Source: Darksidea phi (Eukaryota; Ascomycota; Dothideomycetes; Pleosporales; Lentitheciaceae). From it: a stretch of DNA of 64,000 nt. Both the position numbers and the translations under genes were made by a program. Location of the stretch: assembly GCA_030770425.1 (NCBI GenBank), contig JASJFT010000104.1, positions 1 through 64,000 on the forward strand. The letters run 5' to 3'. The notes beneath the pieces are model-generated. The model did no database searches. It saw only the letters and a program-made list of their open reading frames with translations, and was not told where the DNA came from. Within the stretch, counting starts at the first letter, position 1. Every line of letters begins with the position of its first letter. Of this stretch, positions 51,001 through 60,119 are shown piece by piece.

Positions 51001-52266
51001 CAAGTGGGCGGGAACTCAATTCTGCTCGTTGAGTTACAAAAGCGTATACTGGATGTCTTCGGAATAGCCATAAGATGGTCGGATCTGTTCCTGGTAAGCG
51101 TCCTTCGCAATATGGCGGCTAGAATCGATGGCAAAACCAGCATCGCTCCATCCCCCACGATCGACTGGACGCGCGAGATCGAGAAGTGCTTTGATCGGGT
51201 CAAACAGCCCATTGAGGCTGACGTGGAGCCTGCGAAGGAGGTGCTCTTGACCGGCTCGACGGGATTCCTAGGACACCATCTTCTTCAGCGACTCATCGAC
51301 AACCCCCGCGTATCAAGGATCCACGCTGTCGCGGTGCGGCCCCATCGCCTTGAAACCAAACCAAACGGAGCAACACCTCGGCTCGTAAGCATCGCATCGC
51401 CAAAGCTCCGATTATGGCAAGGTGATCTCGGACTCCCCAATCTAGGGCTATCTACCCGCGACATGGCCTATCTGGCCGATACGGTGGACATCGTCATTCA
51501 CAATGGCGCCGACGTATCCTTCCTCAAATCCTACCAATCCCTCCACGCGCCGAATGTGGGCTCAACAATCGAGCTCTGTCGCCTTGCCCTTAAGCGCAAT
51601 ATCCCGTTTCATTATGTCTCCTCAGCCGGGGTACTGCGACTCGCGCACGATTTAGAAGCGGTTCGTGAAGTCTCTATGGCAGCATATCCGCCCCCGCGCG
51701 ACGGCTCAGACGGATACATAGCGTCGAAATGGGCAAGCGAGCAACTTCTTGAGCAGATGGCTGAGAAACTGGGCTTGCGCGTCCACATTCATCGGCCGAC
51801 CAGTGTTACCGGTGAAGGTGTGCCTGAGACGGATGTGATGGCCAACCTGTTACATTTCTCCCGCGTCATGAACGCCGTGCCGATATTTCCCGGCGCCTGT
51901 GGTATTTTTAACATGGTGCGAGTGGAAGACGTTGCCGAACGCATCCTGCAAGAAGCACTGGGTGCGGTTCGGCAGTCGGGACTAAAGGGTATTGATTGTG
52001 ACGAATATAAGGGCTTGCATGATGCAGGATTACGGCCCGAGGCGAGCCAAGTCCGCTGGACCCATCACACCGGTACAACGCAGATACCAGTTGATGGTCT
52101 AGGCGAACATCTCCGAAATAAACAGGAGAATGGGCTTCGGAGAGTAGATTTGAAGGATTGGGTTGCAGCAGCCATGGAACTTGGTCTGAATGAGAAGGTG
52201 GCTTCGGTTCTGAGCACGCCAGAAGCAGCTCGGGGACATGGGTTGACGATTCCCCGTCTGCTATGA
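48034..52266 (+). CDS. NRPS-like enzyme: partial condensation domain–adenylation–thiolation–thioester reductase
   Basis: The protein has 1,410 residues in one exon. It would activate a carboxylic or amino acid with ATP, load it on the carrier domain and release it by NADPH reduction as an aldehyde or alcohol. Residues 1–140 are a low-complexity Asn/Gly/His/Lys-rich leader. Residues about 147–400 match the C-terminal lobe of a condensation domain (FW-x-x-EL, FLPLRV, HHADVDMLAVLD), but the N-terminal lobe with the catalytic HHxxxDG is absent. Adenylation, about 420–930: LYTSGSTGRPKGV (571), CYGPTE (714), YRSGDKGR (814), VKLRGIRIE (840), NVNGKLDRR (926). Carrier: FFQVGGNS, Ser near 995. Reductase: VLLTGSTGFLGHH (about 1070), SSAG (about 1196) and YIASK (about 1228–1232), so its Ser/Tyr/Lys set looks intact. 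This is the order of the C-terminal half of fungal PKS–NRPS hybrids. A second Met at 48082 is an alternative start. The substrate cannot be read reliably. Confidence 0.93.
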   Translation: MLTSVPSSPVFLSTLVMSAFRYLTNECLEGRLIVPPQLETRHLTLIDGSWDREKYVNGEKHPENNSYTNGEYQVNKGNHVNWKSCVDEKASLNMDNQISGRKLTNGHGHTNAKSHTKALGSDVSPSINEASDSPSPCNTFSLKAGSANYQFWATELANPPGPPPRCTFAKTATRDSNSSFRCHHVTAILDEDLNPGVSDLSAELGVTPAAFTFAALSIMLSRTLDVDDDFFIALVLQQDPSRTGVSTPFLPLRVGPKLEEKASDVVRTAYAKHNFAVHHADVDMLAVLDHTVGSGKSWRELIPAAFSYELLPRETASGPRHSSGASTAWAHNDTGTSFDLHLHIAQSLDTACAYVSLSVPASLYTYFDAKSLLDRYLHVIRAIQADVSLQVKDCPLFDFAEGRRAVQLGKGPRIKFDEWPATLLHKIDAVACTVPRSIAVKDSQRDQITYSEMLQRVGAITNALLLHNLNKGDRVAVYCEPSIDSLCSLLAITRIGCVYVPLDLRNPVERLESIVDDCDPSIIIFHGPTAQGVAGITRPGAELLNIAALSEKPIDIASLPITCVPSDPAFVLYTSGSTGRPKGVLLSHGNFLGQITAVHKEFGLTQERVLQQSSLGFDTSLHQIFVALTTGGTVIIARRDIRGDPVKLSELMLAERVTFTVGVPSEYSILLRYGKAQLKQYCDWRYAVSGGERMTTALKQEFRSLEEFGPTLLSCYGPTEISLASSFGVLSYSDPELGADDENSPVGFTLPNYSVYILDEKMRPVPVGFQGEVYIGGVGVAGGYLHNEKLSKERFLPDPFADQEDAERGWTRMYRSGDKGRLLPNGSLSFLGRIDGDSQVKLRGIRIELEEVANVIVAKSGGILHQAAVVVRGSSEHKYMVSWVTFSPGQQPADTSSYLQKLLDSLPIPIYMRPVALLPLDKMPMNVNGKLDRRALSAKPIEEFQHTNAANDEVAGRTEKLLKQIWQEVIRPGSHSQDSFRFTLDSDFFQVGGNSILLVELQKRILDVFGIAIRWSDLFLVSVLRNMAARIDGKTSIAPSPTIDWTREIEKCFDRVKQPIEADVEPAKEVLLTGSTGFLGHHLLQRLIDNPRVSRIHAVAVRPHRLETKPNGATPRLVSIASPKLRLWQGDLGLPNLGLSTRDMAYLADTVDIVIHNGADVSFLKSYQSLHAPNVGSTIELCRLALKRNIPFHYVSSAGVLRLAHDLEAVREVSMAAYPPPRDGSDGYIASKWASEQLLEQMAEKLGLRVHIHRPTSVTGEGVPETDVMANLLHFSRVMNAVPIFPGACGIFNMVRVEDVAERILQEALGAVRQSGLKGIDCDEYKGLHDAGLRPEASQVRWTHHTGTTQIPVDGLGEHLRNKQENGLRRVDLKDWVAAAMELGLNEKVASVLSTPEAARGHGLTIPRLL

Positions 52267-52562
52267 GGAAGTGCTACTGAGGAGGGATTTCTTTTCATCT
52301 CTTCATAATTTATCAGTTCGGAGTTCTTTACTGGAATTGGAAGGAGTCTATCGGGCTGAGTTTCCTTAGAGAATGAGGTTCAACACCAAGCTATAGCTGG
52401 AATAGAGTGTTATAGGAATCTTCAGTGACCCCAAAAACTTCTGCTCACAGCGGGCACGAATATTTCCGTGGCTCTTTCAGGGATACGGGGGGTATTAGGT
52501 GCCCCATGTAGCAGAAGGCGGTACTTTTAACCGTACAAGGTGCTCTACTAACCTCCACACCT

Positions 52563-54951
52563 CTAATGTTGAGCCTTGCCGGAGCTCCTTTTCACAAACT
52601 CATGCAGTGCATTTGCAGTGATCTGTGCGACGTTGTTGTTGTAATTCTTCCAGGCGAGACTGCCCACCCAATTGATGCTCCCAACCCCAAAAACGGCACC
52701 TCCACTCGCAGTGTCGAAATAAACAAGATCGCTCCTAACCTTGTCTGATGTCGTCCCCAGAGTATTGACCATGGGAAACATTATCTCTTCGTTGAATAAG
52801 CCGTAATTGTCGGAATGTCCGCCAGCAAGCTTCGACGTCGCAACAATGACAGCGTTTTCGGGTGTGCCGAGCGAGTAGTCCAATCGATCGATCTCGTCAC
52901 CCGATGCTGCACCTTGCACAAGGCCGAAGTCTCCGATGATATCATTCTCCTCTAGGCCATGTCCTTTGAATAGGAATGCAAGCTTCGGATTTTGCCTCGC
53001 TTCGGGCACGATTCCATAGGGAGCGCCTTGACCCATGCCGCACGCGTCACAGCCTAGCCCACAGATACGATTTGGAGTTCTTCCACGGCTGCGCCAAAGG
53101 CCTCCTTGCTCGCCAGTCAGCGCAAGGAACCAGTGGCCCGGGGGCAGGCCGAACACTCTGCAGCCTTGGTCTGCCCGCCGAACTTCAATTCGATGGGTGC
53201 GCTTGATCTCTGCGTCATGTCCGGTCACCCAATAGTATCCATTTCCCCCTAGATACATGAAGAATCGACCGGCTGCGAGGAAGGCGTCGTAAGCATCCAA
53301 CATGGCATAGGTAGGATACTCTGGATGGCTGCCGCTAAGTGCGACTTGGTAGCGAAGCAGCAGAGAGGTACCGTAGCGTGAGAGGTCATGATCGGTTACC
53401 ACATCGTAGTTACCTGGACCAAGTTCTTTGTCAAGAAAGCCAACGAACCACAAATCGGCGGGCAGCTCGCGGGGACCGCCAAACCCCCAATGGAAGTAAC
53501 TGTTGTCAAGAGTTAAGCGCACTGAAGTGCAACTGGAAGAGCGAAGAGACGTACTCAGGCCTCATGTTGAGGACGACTCGCTTAGTTGACGAGTGGGTAG
53601 TTCCGGAACCATCGTTGTGGCTGTCGTAGAGAGATATGCCTAGGTCCGGTCGAGCCTCTAAGATGTGTGTGTGGCGACTACGAAGCACAGAGTCTGATCC
53701 TGGAATGTCGATGTGGACGTCACGTGATGTGTCGTACATTCGGTCGTTGGCATAGGCGGCGTAGGTGAAGGTTGGGATGATCAAAACCACCGTATTCGTG
53801 GGTGGCCGGTCTAAAACGGGCCTAACGAAGAGTGGAATGATATCTTCCGACTCTTCATCGTTAACAACGACACCGTAGCACCCAGAGACAAGATCTTTGG
53901 GTAAGGTGATTTCGAAGTCGGTCGCCCACGCTGCATCATCCACGTCGTCGTCGTGGAAATGGATTGCTCCATATCCATACGAAGCGCGGGTCCAGGCCGT
54001 CTCGGACGCGTCCCAGTCGTGTCCCGTCACGGCTCTTGCAGGACAGTTAACAATGGACCCTTGGAGGGCGCCGCCAGAAATATCGACAATATGGTCTGTA
54101 GGGATGTCTACTGAAAAGTCGAGGTGGAGGATCGTATCGGAGTTGTCTCCAGCGAACGATACCACGTTAGACTCCAATCCTTTTTCCAAAGCAGAACCGG
54201 TAACGAGCTCGAGTTTGAAACTGTCGATCTTGCCATTGAACGTAGTCGAGTCAATGGGCACGGGGCTTACACGTTCGAGGCTCGAGTGGCTCGCGATGGT
54301 TAGCGGCTGGGAGGACGCAAGATTGAACGGGTGGGTCAGGGTGAACGACTCTTGGTGGGTCTGAGACACGGCGACATGGCTCCCTTTGGTCTTGGCGGAC
54401 ACAGCAACGGTGCGCAAGGCGTTGTCAAAAGTAAAGGTGAGGAAATACCAAGAGTGTCGTACGAGTGTGATACGGGAACGCGCCGTCTGTGGGCCGCTGT
54501 CGCTTCCGACGGAAAGGGCCAGGGTGCCGTTATTATCAATGTAGGAAGCAAACCCGGCCCGGCCATGGGCTTCTAGAGTGGAGAACAAGTACTGGTCATG
54601 GCCTGCACCGTAAGGAAGAAATGGTTGAGCCCAGAAGGAGACGGCTAGTGCGGCGGCACCATTATTAGCGATAGCCGGGGTAGAGCTGGCGAACCATGGC
54701 ACGGTTGCAAATGAGCCGGGGCGCGAGAACTGGGGCCTGCCGGGGTGCACGGCTGGGGGGACGCTGACAACGGGCTGCTGGTTTGGGGGCGGAGCGTCGG
54801 CATGGCGGTGGCCGGGGCCGAGTCGCACGAGTCGGCTGGTGTACGAGGGCCGGTGGCAGGACACCTGGACGCCCACGCGCTCACCAGGCGAAACAACAAG
54901 GGGGTCTGCATACCCGATGATGTGTTGAGCAGCAGTCGCAGTAGAAGACAT
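52563..54951 (-). CDS. N,N-dimethylformamidase beta-subunit-like hydrolase (one intron)
   Basis: Two frames are joined by a 55-bp intron (53554 to 53500) with donor GTACGT, a CTTAAC branch-like site and acceptor ACAG. Exons are 54951–53555 and 53499–52563, giving 777 residues, close to the roughly 760 of the bacterial DMFase large subunit. Bacterial DMFase cleaves formamides to amine and formate with a mononuclear iron site. The N-terminal half is a concanavalin/LamG-like beta domain (about 115–260, with FWAQPF and YLFSTLE). The C-terminal half carries family blocks SDG/NDGSGTTHSS, VVLNMRP, PADLW, YDVVTDHDL, YLGGNGYYW (about 547) and IEVRR (about 570). The splice creates MRPDYFHWGFG, as the family expects. 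Met at 54951 has a good context (GCCATGT); an upstream in-frame Met at 55026 would add 25 Pro/Ser-rich residues. It is divergent from the UNC-93-type gene. No alpha-subunit gene is visible. The substrate is unknown. Confidence 0.9.
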
Positions 54952-55170
54952 GGCGGGCGAAAGAGCACAACGGGAAGGGGACGGTGTGTGCGGCGTGGCT
55001 CCGGCGGGGCCTTGTTTATCTATCAACCATCAACACCTGGTGACTAATTGGAGTGGCCTGCAGCGGCACGGCGCAGCACTTGTCTTACCCAAAAGCCCGG
55101 CCGGGTCCCGTCTTCTCTTGCTAAACCCTCCCAAGTCTTGCTTGTTAACCGTTCCACGTAGCTCGTTAAC
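54952..55170. promoter_or_regulatory. Shared divergent promoter region
   Basis: 219 bp separate the start codons of the amidase-like gene (−) and the UNC-93-type gene (+), so they probably share control sequence. No specific transcription-factor site can be assigned with confidence. If the amidase starts at 55026 the gap shrinks to 144 bp. Confidence 0.5.
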
Positions 55171-56854
55171 ATGGCTCCCATTAGATTGAACAGGTGTGTC
55201 GCTGCTCCCGGTAGCGTATTTCCTAACCGTCTTTGCAGTCCGCTGGTACAGAATTTCCTGGCATCTGTCATCGTGTGCTTGCTCCCCGGCATCTAGTAGG
55301 CTTTCTCGTCCTATTGGGTAGCAGGCGGTTAACAGTCCATACAGTGTTGCTCTCACCGTGTTGGGCGCTGGCGGCGGGCCAGCCAATGCGACGCGCATGG
55401 CGAACATCTCAAATTCGGTGCTCTATGCCGTCTACTTTGTCGCCGGTCTGTTCAGCGGCTCAGTAGTCACCACTATCGGCCCGAGGAACACCTTTCTCTT
55501 TGGTTCCTTGGGATACCCTGTGTTCGTGGGTGCCATGTGGTACTGTAAGATATGCGCACGCTCAAATGCCGGCCCGAAAGAGTGCTAAGTGCGCATAGTT
55601 AGCAACAGTGGTCATCTATGGTATCCAATCTTCGGCGGCGTCGTTCTAGGGGTGACAGCAGTTCATTTATGGACTGCGGCTGGCTTTATTGCCTTCTCTT
55701 ACGCAACTGAGCAGAAAAAGGGGGCGTACATTTCGATGCAATGGGGCCTGCTCAGTGTCGGGAGTAAGCTATCCTAGTGTGTCGCCTTGTTCTAGGAACT
55801 CACAACAGCAATACAGGCACCATCGCGTCATTAGTCGCATTTGGCATCAACTACAATGCATCGGTCGTCAAGTGCCCTGACTCCGTCTACATTGTTTTCA
55901 TCATCCTCATGTGCTCGGCATTGTTCGTTGCGCTTTTCGGTATCGTCAAACCATCAGATGTGCGAAGGGAAGATGGAACGGCAATTGCGCACTACCAACA
56001 CAAGGGTTGGTGGGAGGAGCTCAAGGCTCAACGACAAATATTCATGGACTGGCGAATGCTTGTGCTCATTTTGCCCATGTTCGGCTCCGAAATCGCCATC
56101 ATCATCTTTTCCACGCTGAATTGTAAGCTCCAAACCCTATAGAAATACTCAGATGACGAACACTAATTCACCAAGCTCTGTACTTTGATGTCCGAACACG
56201 CAGTCTAAACTCGGTTGTGTTCGTCATCATGCAAGCCGTTGGCGCTCTGGGCATCATGCCCCTGCTAGATAGTCCAAAGATTGGGTCTAGAAGAACTCGC
56301 GCCCTTGTTTCCACCACGACAATGGGGCTCTTTACCATTGCTACTTGGATCGGTCTGCTGGTTTGGCTTGATAAAAATCCTTTGGATCCTCTGAGCCCTC
56401 CACTTTGGGGATGGAACGACGGCCCATTTGGGGGATTCCTCGCACTTACGCTGCTGCTTGGTATCAACATGGTCGTTGTAAGTGTCTTCGGTGAACGCAT
56501 GCCCGACTAGATTCAAACTGCTAACGAGAGCAGTATCAAGTGGTTGTGCAGTGGATCGTTGCCGCCTTGACGAATGACCCCGAAACCCTTGCTCGTTACG
56601 CCGGATTTGCTAAAGGTTGTCTGGCCGGTGGTCTCTGCGCAACCTTTGGGACCGAAGCCGCTGGTACACTTACTCAGATTCACGTTACTGCGTTCTGCTT
56701 CACTCTGCAGGGCACAGGGTTGCTTTGTATGCTTGTCGTCTGCTGGTTCGGAGTCAAGAACACAAATTATGGCCTAGAAGAAGGCGTCATTGTACCTGTA
56801 TCTGTCGATCTGAACCTAAAGAAAGGTACGGGGGATTCCGTGCCAACGCCTTGA
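55171..56854 (+). CDS. UNC-93-type major facilitator superfamily membrane protein (seven exons)
   Basis: I reconstruct exons 55171–55193, 55239–55295, 55345–55544, 55599–55763, 55817–56122, 56176–56477 and 56534–56854. Each intron is 45–56 bp and GT–AG. Several have TAAC-type branch sites, and every junction restores a conserved reading: LLPGIYVAL, WYFSNSGHLWYPIFGG, VGSTIASLVAFGINYN, LNSLYFDVRTRSLN, INMVVYQVVVQWIV. The product is 457 residues with about 12 hydrophobic segments, within the usual range for fungal UNC-93/DUF895-type MFS proteins. Family signatures include GAGGG after helix 1, IGPRNTFLFG, and KGAYIS after helix 4. The first Met has an in-frame stop 12 bases upstream; its very short N-terminal tail (8 residues before helix 1) is unusual, and an upstream exon is possible. 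These proteins sit in the plasma membrane or vacuole membrane, and fungal substrates are mostly unknown. The shared promoter suggests co-regulation with the amidase. Confidence 0.9.
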
Positions 56855-57764
56855 TTCACAGGACTAGCTATCTTTATGCGAAAGGCCCGCTTCTTTTCAA
56901 GCGTAGCATTTCATACTCCAAATTTGAGAAACGTCAAAGTGTCTCGTCTCGGATGATCGCCACGCAATGGGAATTGAGTTTCGGCACCGACAGCTGATGA
57001 AACCACGTTGTTCCGTTAATTCCCGGCACTAGCTACGGTTACAATCATGCGCAAATAAGAGAGCAGGGTGAGACCCTGGCTCTCCACTAATTCCCGGGTT
57101 AGGCGAGTGAGCCGGTCCCCCGTTCGGCATCCTCCTCGCTATATGAAGCAGTTTCCAACCCTAGACAGGTTTAGTGTTGGCGTTATTGCATATGGCAAGT
57201 CGATAGGAGTCGCCAGCTATTCTGCACGTAGCGGCCCGAGGGGATTCAATGGTTTATTACAGCGTGTTTTAATTGACTGATTGGATCCATTGCAGTTCGC
57301 CCGTAGCCTTATCTGCGCCGATAGACAACGGGGCGTAAATCTCACGTCGGCATGCAATTTCATTAGCACAACCGTAAGGGCTTAAGATCGGCAGTGGATC
57401 TACTGCAAAAGCAAGTTTGAGGAGAGCAAATATCTGCCAATCGTGTCCTATCTTGTGCAGCCCACTGGTACGCCGGGTAAAAGCGCGCTTGGCTGTTCCC
57501 TCAAACGGAAACGTATGTGCCAAATTGCGCATTCCAAACCACGCCATCCGCTCGCTCACCCATGTGGATGGCTTGAGTGGCGTCCTGAGAATGTCGAGGC
57601 TCGTAGACCCAGTCCCCGTCGCGCGAGTCTGACAAAATGCCACGCCCTCCTACCGCCCGGCTCACCTTTTAGCAGAATGCCCACTTTATCTGTCCTCGTA
57701 TCTCATAGCCACTAAGCTTTCTACAGTCTAGGTTCAGGCCTTCCACATTTCCCTCTCATGCCAC
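56855..57764. other. Intergenic region
   Basis: No gene is supported. A 124-codon minus-strand open frame (57643–57269) has no recognisable domain. A C/T-rich run (about 57,715–57,760) just before 57765 looks like the promoter of the next gene. Confidence 0.5.
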
Positions 57765-59093
57765 ATGGCTCCCCCAAAGATGTATGACATCAATGCGAAT
57801 CGAGGGCCAGTACTGTACCTCAGCGTATGGGTGGTGGCTGGAATCGCCATCCTGACACTTGTTGGGCGCTTCACCTCGAGGAAGATGAAGGGCCAGCGCT
57901 GGCTGATTGACGACTGGGCGGCACTGGTTGCACTGGTGAGCGCATATGCATGGGACGACCGATTAAGAGCTCTACACTAACGTCCCCGTAGATTCTAGCC
58001 CTTGGGTGTTGCATCTGCTCAACGATCTGTAAGTTCTTCCGCATAGGACATACTCGCTCTTCACTGACCTACGATACAGCGGTATCGTTCGGCGTCGGAA
58101 GACACCTGGACGCCATCAAGGGATCATTTTCCCCAATACCGTTCTGGAAGCTTCTGTTCGCCTACAACCAAATCTACGTTATGACGGGCCCGATGAACAA
58201 GATCGCGATGCTTCTGATGTACCAACGCATATTTGTCACGCCTTTTTTCCGAAAAGTCGTTACGTCGGGGATCATCATAAACGTTGCTTGGTGGTTAGCG
58301 ATGTCGATATCAGGAGTCTTCACCTGCATACCGGTCCAGGCATACTGGCTTACCGAAACCCCGGGAAAGAAGTGCTTCAGTCTGCTTCCGTACGATCTTG
58401 GCTACGCTATCGTCAACATTGGTCTCGATGTCTTCATTTTAGTACTCCCGATTCGAGAGGTCTGGAGATTGCAGTTGACAAAACCAGCAAAGTTTGCCGT
58501 CAGCTTTGTCTTTCTCATCGGTGCTTTGTGAGTATAACAGACACCTCTCACGGATACGATGCATTTGCTCACTGGAGATTTAGTGCTTGCGTCACTGCGC
58601 TTATCCGTCTTCTGTCATCTATCCTTTATGTCAACGAACCAGATTTTACATGTAATACGGAGTGTTCCTTGCGTACAAAGAGACCGAGCTAACGGGACTC
58701 CTAGGGGTTTATTTAGACGCGCTAATTTGGACCGCTATCGAGCCGCTAGTGGCTGTAATCTGCATCTGCCTTCCAATGCTGCGCCCTATCCTCAGCTACA
58801 TCCTCCCCCGTCGATTAACGTTGAGCTCGTACATAAGAAGTGGACCACGCAACACGCCACAAGAGCACGGAGCAGTTGTCACGATTGGATCCTACAGGAC
58901 GAAGAAGCGCAAGAATGCGGACAATTTGGGCTTTACGACGTTCGATGACGATGAGGGGGGTTCTCAAAAGGCGCTGCGTATTGATACTAGCCGGCGATTT
59001 AGTAGCGAGGAAAATAGGCTGGAAAACGGAATTACAGTTAGGCATAGTGTCGAGCTGTCGAATTTTCCAGCTGATGAGAGGGATCGCAGGTGA
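57765..59093 (+). CDS. Pth11-type / fungal rhodopsin-domain seven-helix membrane protein (five exons)
   Basis: I reconstruct exons 57765–57935, 57992–58028, 58080–58527, 58578–58651 and 58705–59093, with introns of 50–56 bp (GT–AG, clear CTAAC before two acceptors). The product is 372 residues. Seven hydrophobic segments are visible: VLYLSVWVVAG, the DDWAALVAL–ILALGCC helix, WKLLFAYNQIYV with MNKIAMLLMYQRIF, IIINVAWWLAMSISG, YAIVNIGLDVFILVLPI, FAVSFVFLIGAL–FSACVTALIR and LDALIWTAIEPLVAVICICLP. The DDW after helix 1, the RIF after helix 3 and the EP in helix 7 are typical of this large ascomycete family (Pth11-like GPCR class, without a CFEM domain here). The C-terminal tail of about 90 residues is hydrophilic and charged, so likely cytoplasmic. 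The family includes surface-sensing receptors, but most members, including this one, have no known ligand. Confidence 0.9.
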
Positions 59094-60119
59094 TGAAAGG
59101 GCGTTTTAACTTCTCTCTAATAAGAATTACGGAATTTTTAAATACATATTCCCTATGGTACGAGGGAATATGAGAGATCAAAAGGCGGCAGCCTTCCAAG
59201 ACTGTTCCAACATCCACTTATATTACTTACTACTTTTATTGCTTACGGGCTCCGATGCCTACTTATGTTTCCCATTACGGCGTTAAGCTGCACCCAGGCC
59301 CCGACGTTGCGTTATTCAACCTTGAGGTTGGTTGTTGGTGCGATTCGGCCGCCTGCTGTTAGGTGCGGGGTCAGCGCGCCGGCTATTCGTACCCGAGGAT
59401 ACGTATATGTACTATTCTACGCCCGAAATCATCTAGCTCTAGATTATTCGTATCTTCTGCCGGTTGTCCTGGCCTAGTGGCATGGGGCTAGGTCCTGACA
59501 CTTGCCTCACCTCCCCATCGACATTATACGCGCCGTAAATCCTATAGACTGCCCGATTCACAACATCATGCAATTAGCCATGTCTAGAGAGGAAGGTCCC
59601 AAGCAGGTCAACCCGTAGGAGCTAGCGTGAGAGCAGCTACATCACGGCATACAAGGTACTACCATAACAGCGCCGCCTATCATAGCGTAGGGGAATGGGG
59701 ATCACGATGAGAATAACACGTGCTGTGCATGCATCTACAAGATGTCGACTGGTATTCTTTAGCGTTTCCAATGGTTACGGCTCACCGTAACCTTCATCTG
59801 GCGAATTCCAGACACTATTTGACATCAAGTACCGCTATCTGATAGTCCTCGCCGTTCTCGGGATCGAAACCATCTTTCGTGCTGTAGCAAAGAAACATAC
59901 GATCACTCTATGATGCGGTATAGTAGCGGTTTTTGAAAGAATTGATTCTTCTTTAGCTTACGTATAAATCCGTTTAAATAAATATACACTATATGATGGC
60001 CTACAAGTATCTTATCCCAGCGTGCTCTCCTCCGCTGCCAATCTTCCAATGCTTGCTAGTTTTCTTTCGTCTATTATCTGAAAGGCTAGAATATTGGAAG
60101 CGAAGAGCCAACGTCTCAT
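59094..60119. other. Intergenic region
   Basis: No gene or RNA is supported. A 70-codon frame (59265–59477) shows no domain. Composition is normal to slightly AT-rich, with no clear RIP signature. Confidence 0.5.

Noticed and set aside
53500..53554. A frameshift splitting the DMFase-like gene into two
   Set aside because: A 55-bp GT–AG intron with good donor, branch-like site and acceptor joins the frames in the right phase and recreates a conserved block, so the gene is intact.
57269..57643. 124-codon minus-strand open frame
   Set aside because: No recognisable domain, no supporting neighbours or splice extension; likely chance in GC-balanced DNA.
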